Below the pieces are notes generated by a model, which searched no databases, was not told the origin of the DNA, and saw only the letters and a program-made list of their open reading frames with translations. The translations under genes and the position numbers were made by a program. Shown here piece by piece: positions 57,206 to 64,000 of a stretch of DNA of 64,000 bases; position 1 is the stretch's first letter; every line of letters starts with the position of its first letter. Source of the DNA: SZAS-7 sp964514655. GTDB taxonomy: Bacteria; Chlamydiota; Chlamydiia; Chlamydiales; FEN-1388. The stretch covers positions 1-64,000 of the forward strand of contig CAZEQY010000002.1 in the NCBI GenBank assembly GCA_964514655.1, given 5' to 3'.

Positions 57206-59950
57206 ATGTCTATCTGGGGGTCTACGCAAGGGCCTGGCAATGAGGGGGTTGGCAACCAGCCACCTGACGGTGGGGAGGCAGTCCCTTCTAAAACCTCAGA
57301 AGTGTCAAGAAAGCGATTTAGTCAAGAGGGAGAAGCTACGCCCTCACCTCTAACAGAAAAGCATGTGAGGAGGGAACTTACCGAAAGCGATGAATCAACA
57401 GAAGAAGTCCTAGCTCCAAGTAGAAGCCTCCTTACGAGGCTCGAAGTACGCACCGGTAGAAATAGGGATGACCCATTTGGGGTTTCCTTAGCTAGAGATA
57501 TTGGAACAGACGCGATTTTGCGCCATCGTGAAATACTTAGCGAAATACAGCAAAAGACAATTAATCAAGAAGACAATAGGCGAGAGTCTTTGGTGGCTCG
57601 AGTGTATGCGCTGTCCGATCCTCATTCACATTCCGTAGTACATGTAGACGATGATATAAGCACGTTTTCCATTCCGGGAAAGCCAGGAATTCTCTACGAA
57701 GTGCGCCTTGTAAAAGATCGCTACTTTTTTATCGTCCATAATTCAGGCATAGAAGACATAGATACTGAGAACTACAAGCGCCTTCACGGAAATGTGCGCG
57801 TCATTGATGAGCGTGGTGCTCAGTGCGGCAAAACCTCTGTTAGCATTGAAGTTCCTAAAGATGCCTTAACATGGCAGTTTTTTGATGAATTGGTAGAAAC
57901 TGGCTATGGAGCTATTGTGAAGCACCTTCTCGATAGTCGTAAGGGGGTTATCCAAGTCTCTGATGAAGAGAAAAAAGCACAAGAATACTTGGGGCAAAAG
58001 CATGCTAAAAGCCCTGTCGGGCTACTTGAAAAAGAAATCCAGCATAAAACGCGAACTATAGAAACACTCAAAATGATCCAAGATGAGGCTAGCAATGAGG
58101 TACAGCCTCTTATTGACGAGCTTTCAGAGCAAGTACAAGCGGATGAAGAGTATCTTAAAACTCTGCAAACAATACATGGGCCTACAGTTGCCACAGCCTC
58201 AGAACTTCGTAAATACAGAATATGGATCACCAAGGATGCAAGCATAGGTACACTCCAACTTGAGGACACCTACGCCGAATGTAGCAGAAAAGGCCCTGAA
58301 GTACTACTCGCACCAGAAGACAAGAGAAGAGAGCTCGAGATACATTCTCTTAGGACACTAATGTATTTTGCAGATCTTGATCTTCGCATACTTGCAGGCG
58401 ATCGAATTCAAACGCTCTTATCACAACCTTTGGAGGATACGCATCTAGAAGGAAAAAAACGCTCAAGAGCCGAGGCGATGCCTCAAGGAGAAAAGCCTAA
58501 AAAACTTGCAAGAAAAGAGGTAGATGAAGAGATAGAAGTAGAATATAACCGTCAGCCAAGAGAAGAGCCCCTCTTATCGCGCGTTGTTTCCTATGTTGCA
58601 AATAGCGTCTTTACACTTTCCAATAGTCTTTCAACCACCTTTCTTAATATGCCGCTCTATATCCCACGCACCATACGACCTATTGGAACTGACCAAGGTG
58701 TAACAAACGTTGCTAAATTATTTGTGAATTTTACGTTAAAGAAATATGTAGAGAGCCCCATTGGCAAAAGCCGCCAGGATGAACTGCATGAGCGTTTTGA
58801 TGGCACTGCAGGAGACTTAATTGCACATAAGCTCCGCTATGCTGAGCGCTTTCAAGATAACTTCCAGCACCTTCTCGATGATCCGGAAGGCCTTGATCGC
58901 ATTGTTCGTCACCGAGAAATATCTGTCGAGATACATAGACAAGATGTTAAAGCTCTAGTTCGCCGTGTTGATGCTTTATCAAGTGCATCATCCCCACAGG
59001 TTGTCCACCTTGCAAACGGAGGTGCTTGCTTTTCGTTTATCAGCGGCTGTAAAGGGCACTCTGTTACGTACGAAATTCGCTATGAATATGACGAGTATTA
59101 TCTTGTGATCCATAATAGGGGATTTGGTGGAGATGACCCAGATTTACATGGCAGGCTCGCTATAAAGGCAGCTAATGGGGTGACCTATGCCAAGGCAAGC
59201 GTTCCCATCATGGTCCCAAAGGAAAAGCTTACTAAGGAGCTATTTACTGTTTTACTGGAGGCAAGGACTGACGAAACCATGGACCGGGCATATGGCTATA
59301 TCAAGGAGCACCTCCTTGAGCCAGATGGGGCAAACATCGAACGCTCAAATGAAGAAATTGAAGCTACAAAGCTCTATCTCCAAAAAAAGACAATGCGAGA
59401 TGAAGTGATACGAATAGCAAAAGTGCTTACTTCAAAGTTTGATCTTCTACAAAGACTTCAGGAATTACCCCAAGAATCATTTGTTAAAAAACTGGACTTC
59501 TCAACAAGAGAGAGGCTTTTAGAAGAGCTCCAAACCCTACAAGAGCTTGTCAGAAACCCTGAATTTCCTCTTTTTACTCAAGGTGAGCAAGAGCAAATTC
59601 TATCCCTTATGGAACCCAGTAAAGAAGTTGTAGACCTACTAAAGGCTGTTGTCAAAAGGTCAACAGGATACCTACTAGAAAGTGAACTTCCGAATGCTAT
59701 ACTTGAAACAGATGAGACCTTTAGCTCAGACCAAATCTACGGCACCTGCACAGAGTCTAGCAAGACAGGCCCCGAAAAGCAGATGGCCTCAAGCAACACG
59801 AGGCGATTGCTTAAACTCTACACAATCCAAGAACTTGCAGAAACGGTGCGGCATTCCGAAGTACCCACACCTACTGACAAAAGAGACCTTTTGCAACTAG
59901 GCGAACTTCGCCAAACTCACCTCTGGAGCAAAGTTACAATCAAAACCTAG
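57206..59950 (+). CDS. Large protein with an internal domain duplication
   Basis: The 914-residue protein is made of two related halves, about residues 95-400 and 560-900. Matching pieces in the same order are DAILRHREILSEI / DRIVRHREISVEI, ILYEVRLVKDRYFFIVHNSG / VTYEIRYEYDEYYLVIHNRG, VSIEVPKDALTWQFFDELVE / VPIMVPKEKLTKELFTVLLE, and YAECSRKGPEVLLAPEDKRR / YGTCTESSKTGPEKQMASSN. Between them is a basic, disordered linker (KRSRAEAMPQGEKPKKLARK). I do not recognise the domain. There is no signal peptide or membrane segment. The N-terminal 90 residues are also disordered and Ser/Glu-rich, as in many type III effectors; that role is only a suggestion. Confidence 0.82.
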   Translation: MSIWGSTQGPGNEGVGNQPPDGGEAVPSKTSEVSRKRFSQEGEATPSPLTEKHVRRELTESDESTEEVLAPSRSLLTRLEVRTGRNRDDPFGVSLARDIGTDAILRHREILSEIQQKTINQEDNRRESLVARVYALSDPHSHSVVHVDDDISTFSIPGKPGILYEVRLVKDRYFFIVHNSGIEDIDTENYKRLHGNVRVIDERGAQCGKTSVSIEVPKDALTWQFFDELVETGYGAIVKHLLDSRKGVIQVSDEEKKAQEYLGQKHAKSPVGLLEKEIQHKTRTIETLKMIQDEASNEVQPLIDELSEQVQADEEYLKTLQTIHGPTVATASELRKYRIWITKDASIGTLQLEDTYAECSRKGPEVLLAPEDKRRELEIHSLRTLMYFADLDLRILAGDRIQTLLSQPLEDTHLEGKKRSRAEAMPQGEKPKKLARKEVDEEIEVEYNRQPREEPLLSRVVSYVANSVFTLSNSLSTTFLNMPLYIPRTIRPIGTDQGVTNVAKLFVNFTLKKYVESPIGKSRQDELHERFDGTAGDLIAHKLRYAERFQDNFQHLLDDPEGLDRIVRHREISVEIHRQDVKALVRRVDALSSASSPQVVHLANGGACFSFISGCKGHSVTYEIRYEYDEYYLVIHNRGFGGDDPDLHGRLAIKAANGVTYAKASVPIMVPKEKLTKELFTVLLEARTDETMDRAYGYIKEHLLEPDGANIERSNEEIEATKLYLQKKTMRDEVIRIAKVLTSKFDLLQRLQELPQESFVKKLDFSTRERLLEELQTLQELVRNPEFPLFTQGEQEQILSLMEPSKEVVDLLKAVVKRSTGYLLESELPNAILETDETFSSDQIYGTCTESSKTGPEKQMASSNTRRLLKLYTIQELAETVRHSEVPTPTDKRDLLQLGELRQTHLWSKVTIKT

Positions 59951-60260
59951 CGCCAGGTCGCTGATGGAAAAAACTTCTTACAAGCTGCGATACTACCGCT
60001 TTTATTATAAATTGAAGCGTGTTAGCTACGCCAATGCCGGCAGCTGTTGTCAGGTGTTTCCAGATATTCTTTTTAAAGTCACCGGGATTGCGGCTTGTAA
60101 GAGCACAGGAAATTACCCCATAAAAGCCATAAGAGCCCAAGATCCCTAGTGCAATACCTGTAACTAAGACAGCAGTTGAACTTGCGCTAAGTGCTGTAAC
60201 AACGCCAGCTGTTCCCACAGCAAGCGTTCCAACTCCATAAGGAAGACTAGTCACGAACAT
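59940..60260 (-). CDS. Small membrane protein with Inc-like bilobed hydrophobic domain
   Basis: This 106-residue protein has one long hydrophobic region, about residues 5-55, that splits into two helices around a short turn (GVVTALSASSTAVLVTGIAL, then GILGSYGFYGVISCAL). The pattern is like the paired transmembrane domain of chlamydial inclusion membrane proteins. A second amphipathic stretch (ANTLQFIIKAVVSQLV) precedes a basic C-terminus. The 3' end overlaps the 914-aa gene by 11 bases, convergent. Function unknown. Confidence 0.6.
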   Translation of the reverse strand: MFVTSLPYGVGTLAVGTAGVVTALSASSTAVLVTGIALGILGSYGFYGVISCALTSRNPGDFKKNIWKHLTTAAGIGVANTLQFIIKAVVSQLVRSFFHQRPGARF

Positions 60261-60292
60261 AGTTATAAACCTCTGATGTAAAACATCTTAGA

Positions 60293-61348
60293 TTATAACG
60301 AAACGTTGCTCTTTTGGCAAATCTTTTTCATTTGAGCAACTAACTGCTTAGCTGTTGGGCGTTTATCCGGGTTAGTATGAAGCATCTTGAGGATAAGAAG
60401 CTCAAATTGCTCTTTGGAGCTAAGCTTATGCCCTTTTGCAAAGAGGCGATTTCGTCGCTTTTTTGTTGCATGCTTGATACGATGCTTCATCGTAGTATAA
60501 CGGCTCTTTAATGAGCCTTTGACATCTTTTACGTAAGAGCGATCCTGCCATGGGGCTTTTTCACCATAAAAGAGCCTATAAAGCATGCAGCCGGTAGCAA
60601 ATACGTCTGACTTATAATAGTCTTTGCCCTTCATTTTTTTGACAAAGAGCCCTTCCGGCGAAGTGTATGTAGTATTTCCTTGAACTTTTGTGTTAGCCGC
60701 ACGTCTTGCATAGGTGGCTCTTCCAAGATCAGCAACAGCTGCTGAAACATCGCGTTTTCCCGGCTTTCCTTTAGGGATATCTATGAGGTAGTTACGAGCC
60801 CCAAGATCGCGGTGAACAATACCTTGGCTATGTAGGGTGTCTAAGCCCTGCAGTACACCATGAGCTGCTTTCATTTTTTCGTAGATACTTAGGCGATGTT
60901 TATTATCCATGGCATCTTGTAAAGACCCTGGGCGATACAGCTTTGAGTAGATGGTGCAAAAGTGTTTGCCCTTTTTTTTGTTTGTACCAAAACCTACTGT
61001 TTTAAAAATTCCTGGTTTGCCATGCACCTTCTTTGTGAGGCGATGTTCTGTAGAATTTTTTACTTGGTCTGTAGCTCGGGCAACAACTTTAGGATGACGG
61101 TGGTTATAGTGTATTGCTTTAAAGACAAGTTTCTTTTTGCCTTTGCCAATGTAGGTGTTTTTATCGTTTATGACAATAAAGCTTGCCTTACGCTGAGGAT
61201 CGTACTCGATGCTATATGGCAGGCCGCTGCTTTGTTTCGAAATATAGTTTTTATGAGATTTTACATATTTTTGCAGCTTTGTTTCGATAAAAAGGGCACA
61301 TTTTGCTACTTTTTGGCGCTTTAGATTCATGTTTGTATGGTACTTCAT
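60293..61348 (-). CDS. Protein kinase, HRDLGARN type
   Basis: The protein is a strongly basic kinase of 351 residues from this ATG. The glycine-rich loop is YIGKGKKKLVFKAI, the catalytic loop VHRDLGARNYL (about 176-186), DFG is replaced by DLG (about 205), and the activation segment ends TYTSPEGL. DVFATGCMLYRLFYGEKAPW marks the F helix. The HRD-x-(A/G)-ARN form is typical of tyrosine kinases, but substrate choice cannot be read. No ribosome binding site precedes this ATG. The frame stays open for 29 codons upstream, up to an A-run where a signal-peptide ORF in another frame overlaps, so the true N-terminus probably lies at 61512. Confidence 0.88.
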   Translation of the reverse strand: MKYHTNMNLKRQKVAKCALFIETKLQKYVKSHKNYISKQSSGLPYSIEYDPQRKASFIVINDKNTYIGKGKKKLVFKAIHYNHRHPKVVARATDQVKNSTEHRLTKKVHGKPGIFKTVGFGTNKKKGKHFCTIYSKLYRPGSLQDAMDNKHRLSIYEKMKAAHGVLQGLDTLHSQGIVHRDLGARNYLIDIPKGKPGKRDVSAAVADLGRATYARRAANTKVQGNTTYTSPEGLFVKKMKGKDYYKSDVFATGCMLYRLFYGEKAPWQDRSYVKDVKGSLKSRYTTMKHRIKHATKKRRNRLFAKGHKLSSKEQFELLILKMLHTNPDKRPTAKQLVAQMKKICQKSNVSL

Positions 61349-61422
61349 GATCTTGCGCGTCGCATCGATTGCATTGAGTACGGCCTTATTGCCCTGCCTC
61401 TTTGCCTGTTTTCGAACGGTTG

Positions 61423-61512
61423 TTAAACTTCTTTTTTAATAAGCTTTTCGTACTGATCAGCAGTCAGCGAGAGCGAACATCCTAAAAGTGCAAGACACAA
61501 CAATCCCTTCAT
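61423..61512 (-). CDS. Signal-peptide ORF upstream of the kinase, in the 0 frame
   Basis: This 29-codon ORF encodes MKGLLCLALLGCSLSLTADQ followed by YEKLIKKEV and stops at 61423. It has the strongest ribosome binding site of the locus (GAGGAG nine bases before the ATG) and reads as a Sec signal with a possible lipobox Cys (LLGC). At AAAAAA (61432-61437) a shift of one base back leads into the kinase frame, giving LIKKRSLTTVRKQAKRQG and on to the kinase ATG. It is most simply the true 5' end of the kinase gene, interrupted by a frameshift. Confidence 0.7.
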   Translation of the reverse strand: MKGLLCLALLGCSLSLTADQYEKLIKKEV

Positions 61513-61580
61513 ACAACACGACTCCTCTATTTTTTTTATCAAATAGAAGATTGTGCGAAATATGTAAACTACATTTTTTT

Positions 61581-62024
61581 CTAGATAGCAACGGAGGGCC
61601 GGCCGGCCATGTTTTTATCATACGTATAATACGGATGAAAGTTACCTCGGTGCATCGAAAGATTAAATGGCAAGAAAGTAAAGACATTGCCAACATCTGC
61701 TGTTAATGCGCAAAGTGCCGCTTCAGCAAGACCACGAATGATGTTCAGAAGACCATGAATAGCGTGCTGAGCACCAAATTTCTGCATGAGATGCATTTTG
61801 GCAAGTAGTTCATCGCTAGGGCGACTTTTCAAATTCTCAACTGCATAGGCAATCGTACTAATAATAGCGAGCATGGATCCAGCCACTGTTTGAATTACTG
61901 CAATGTTAGCACGCAGTGCCCCGCTAAATCTAGGAACAACCGGCAGCGAGCCCGCAACGTTAAACGCACGCTCTACGTCAATTACCTTCTCATTAATCGC
62001 ATTCAATCTTTGTAACATACTCAT
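61581..62024 (-). CDS. Hypothetical 147-aa protein with hydrophobic segments
   Basis: I do not recognise a named family. The sequence starts MSMLQRLNAINEKVIDVERA and has hydrophobic helices at about residues 37-63 (RANIAVIQTVAGSMLAIIST) and 85-115 (HAIHGLLNIIRGLAEAALCA). The C-terminus is Tyr/His-rich. Similar short proteins are, as I recall, common in environmental chlamydiae. The gene starts four bases after the MurF-Alr stop, with GGAG in between, so it is cotranscribed; the second ATG (62018) has the better spacing. Confidence 0.68.
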   Translation of the reverse strand: MSMLQRLNAINEKVIDVERAFNVAGSLPVVPRFSGALRANIAVIQTVAGSMLAIISTIAYAVENLKSRPSDELLAKMHLMQKFGAQHAIHGLLNIIRGLAEAALCALTADVGNVFTFLPFNLSMHRGNFHPYYTYDKNMAGRPSVAI

Positions 62025-62028
62025 ACTC

Positions 62029-64000
62029 CTACCTTGGTCTTAAAGATTCATCATAAATAAAGAAGCGGCGTATCCGCGGCCCAAGGCAGGTCATAAGTTC
62101 GTGAACAATAGAACCGCCAAGGGTTGCAAGCTCTTCGGGGGCGATATAGTCTCCATTATCATCTTCACCAAAGATAAGGGCCTGATCGCCAATTTTTGCT
62201 TCCGGGATGTTAGTTATATCTACCATCATGTAGTCCATACAGATGCGACCTACCATGTTGGCTTTTTTGCCGTGGATCACCACATAGCCTTTACCGCTAT
62301 AGTTGCGATGCAGGCCATCAAAATAGCCTATGGGAAGCACTGCTATTTTAGCGCTATCAGTCTTTACCACATAGTCGCGCCCATAGCTAATGCCATCGCC
62401 TTTTTTGCAGTCGTTAATGCCAACAATCCGTGAAATAAGCGAAATAGCAGGGCGAAGGGCATGAGCTTCTCTACAAGCAAGTGATGAATGTAGCCCATAT
62501 GCTGCAAGGCCAAGCCTCACCATGTTAAACTGCGTAAAGCCAAAGCGTAGTGTTGCACTTGAATTACACGCATGACGCCAGCGTGGACTATATCCAGCCT
62601 CTTCGAGCGTATCTATAGCACCTTGTAAAAGATCTGCCTGATGGTATGTGAAGGCATCTTGACTTGGATCATCGGCACATGCAAAGTGGGTGAAGACACC
62701 TTCAAAAACAAGGTTCGGGCAGGCTACAATTTCTTTTGCGAGGCTAAGAACATCATCTGGTCTACAGCCAAAGCGGCTCATGCCTGTATCTACGTGAAGG
62801 TGTACTTTTATCTTTTTTTGCTGCTCGCGAGCATGCTGCTGCAAAGCTGCAATAAGCTTAGGCTCGCTCACACCTACTTCTAGGTCCCACTTTACGGCCT
62901 TTAATGCCTCGCATTCGGCAGCATTAAGCACAAAAATATGCTGCTTGATACCCGCTTGTCTCATCTGTACAGCTTCATCAACGTATGAAACGCCAAGAAT
63001 GTCGATATCGCAAGTCTTTAAAAACTTGGCGATTCTGACATCGTCGGTGCCATAGGCTAAAGCCTTTACCATCACCATAATGCGCATATCGCGCCTAAGC
63101 TTGGAGCGAATCTCGGCTATGTTAGACTGTATGACAGCGAGGTTTATGATAACCTGGTTATTCGGCGGGCTCTCTTCTACCTGGCGTATGAGATCTTGTA
63201 TGGGAATCTTATAGGCGCCCTTTAACAGGACAACGTCGTTCACGCTATAGTGTCTTTTTGCGCTATCTAAGGCTGACTTTACGTCCTTACACACCATGAC
63301 TTCGGTGTTAGGAGAGGAGAGAGCTAGATGGGACACAAGGTGAGAGGCACACTCTGGATGAGACACGACAACAAGGTGCACCTTATGTTTGGCAATAGAA
63401 TGTGCAAGGCGCGCCATGTCATTGTCCATGGACTCACTTGCCGATCTAAGGCCACCAAAGAGAAAAATCTTTTTTCCAAGCGTCTTATGTTCTGAATCCT
63501 GCAGCATTTCCATCTGGCGAAGCGCCACGTCGCACGACATGGGATCTGCCGTATAGGTATCGTTAATAAACGTTGTGCCGCCGCTAGAGTTAAACACCTC
63601 AATACGCATAGGCTCTGGAATATAGCTATGAAGGGCTTTTATCACAGATTGTGCAGGGATTTGTAATAGATGGGCACAAGTTGTTGCGATCTTTAAGAGG
63701 TCATTTACATAGGCAAGAGCATCGCGCACACAAACTATTGTCTCTTCACCACCCGGAAACTGTATATTGAAGGTATTGTTAAGCCCCAAAGTAACGCGAG
63801 GTAGGCTTGTATGCGCCTCGTCCCAATATATTGTGCCTTCTATATTTGGCGCTGACTGTGGAGCAAGTGTCCAATTGCCTTGAGGCACACTTTTAAGAAG
63901 TTTTATTTTTTCACTTGCAATAACTGTTGGCAGTATTGCTTTTGAGAGGTTTGTAAGGATGGCATGATCGGGCTGAATCATCTTGCAGAGGCGGTCCATC
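62029..64000 (-). CDS. murF-alr: MurF-alanine racemase fusion, partial at the window end
   Basis: The visible 656 residues hold the C-terminal part of MurF, which adds D-Ala-D-Ala to the UDP-MurNAc-tripeptide, fused to a complete alanine racemase. MurF marks are INDTYTADPMSCDVALRQM and DVVLLKGAYK (about 275). The racemase begins about residue 284: PLP lysine in VMVKALAYGTD, HLHVDTGMSRFG, ISYGRDYV and GRICMDYMMVDIT. The gene runs past position 64000, because MurF normally has some 150-200 residues before HAILTNL. This arrangement is typical of Bacteroidetes; classical Chlamydia lack alr. Transfer from a Bacteroidetes relative is a reasonable inference. Confidence 0.93.
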   Translation of the reverse strand, partial: MDRLCKMIQPDHAILTNLSKAILPTVIASEKIKLLKSVPQGNWTLAPQSAPNIEGTIYWDEAHTSLPRVTLGLNNTFNIQFPGGEETIVCVRDALAYVNDLLKIATTCAHLLQIPAQSVIKALHSYIPEPMRIEVFNSSGGTTFINDTYTADPMSCDVALRQMEMLQDSEHKTLGKKIFLFGGLRSASESMDNDMARLAHSIAKHKVHLVVVSHPECASHLVSHLALSSPNTEVMVCKDVKSALDSAKRHYSVNDVVLLKGAYKIPIQDLIRQVEESPPNNQVIINLAVIQSNIAEIRSKLRRDMRIMVMVKALAYGTDDVRIAKFLKTCDIDILGVSYVDEAVQMRQAGIKQHIFVLNAAECEALKAVKWDLEVGVSEPKLIAALQQHAREQQKKIKVHLHVDTGMSRFGCRPDDVLSLAKEIVACPNLVFEGVFTHFACADDPSQDAFTYHQADLLQGAIDTLEEAGYSPRWRHACNSSATLRFGFTQFNMVRLGLAAYGLHSSLACREAHALRPAISLISRIVGINDCKKGDGISYGRDYVVKTDSAKIAVLPIGYFDGLHRNYSGKGYVVIHGKKANMVGRICMDYMMVDITNIPEAKIGDQALIFGEDDNGDYIAPEELATLGGSIVHELMTCLGPRIRRFFIYDESLRPR

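Noticed and set aside
61457..61696. Minus-strand frame near the signal-peptide ORF
   Set aside because: It overlaps the better supported signal-peptide ORF and the 147-aa gene, and lacks a ribosome binding site.

Overview
The window reads as chromosome of a Chlamydiales bacterium, most likely an amoeba-associated 'environmental' chlamydia and not a classical Chlamydia species. The reasons are the groEL-groES-pepF order with a CIRCE-like operator, the very reduced housekeeping set, an OppA-type binding protein next to a giant relative, DUF1186, NlpC and L,D-transpeptidase genes without a visible full cell-wall cluster, and many long helical or hydrophobic genes of unknown family mixed with eukaryotic-type signalling domains. 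The family calls come from motifs I can read; no database search was possible.

Layout. 1-4.2 kb: a small accessory island (ankyrin protein, HigB/HigA-type toxin-antitoxin pair, endonuclease-like gene) lying between two copies of the tRNA-Asn 3' end plus its terminator. 4.2-15.5 kb: housekeeping, with groEL/groES, pepF, a DUF151 nuclease and rpiA on the minus strand, then a plus-strand run of NIF3, tyrS, an HU/IHF protein, an L,D-transpeptidase, accA and an esterase. 15.5-18 kb: an unknown gene, an HdeD membrane protein and a palindromic repeat array. 18-24.2 kb: oppA, a 1167-residue OppA fusion, and two tRNA-Ser genes flanking a DUF1186 gene. 24.3-31.1 kb: three large unknown proteins, one ending in what looks like a RasGEF domain. 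31-43.9 kb: small enzymes (thioredoxin-like, NlpC/P60, acylphosphatase, TrmB, PrmA-like, Nudix, ABC-F), a beta-helix protein, a PP2C-like phosphatase and an ankyrin effector candidate. 44-47.6 kb: a TacA/TacT-type toxin-antitoxin pair with a readable promoter-operator, and a VanX-type dipeptidase / PAP2 / M32 carboxypeptidase operon.

47.6-61.5 kb is the most unusual part. It holds a double kinase-like protein, Dps, a Sec-signal tyrosine phosphatase fused to a GNAT acetyltransferase, a methyltransferase/FAD-oxidoreductase pair, a complete PP2C phosphatase, a 914-residue protein with an internal duplication, an Inc-like small membrane protein, and a protein kinase whose signal peptide lies in another frame upstream. 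The window ends inside a MurF-alanine racemase fusion gene.

Together the genes suggest an intracellular bacterium that keeps a minimal peptidoglycan and peptide-salvage toolkit (MurF-Alr, L,D-transpeptidase, NlpC, VanX, OppA, PepF, M32). It also appears to carry kinases, tyrosine and serine phosphatases, a Ras exchange factor and ankyrin proteins suited to manipulating a eukaryotic host. Host targeting is an inference from domain type.
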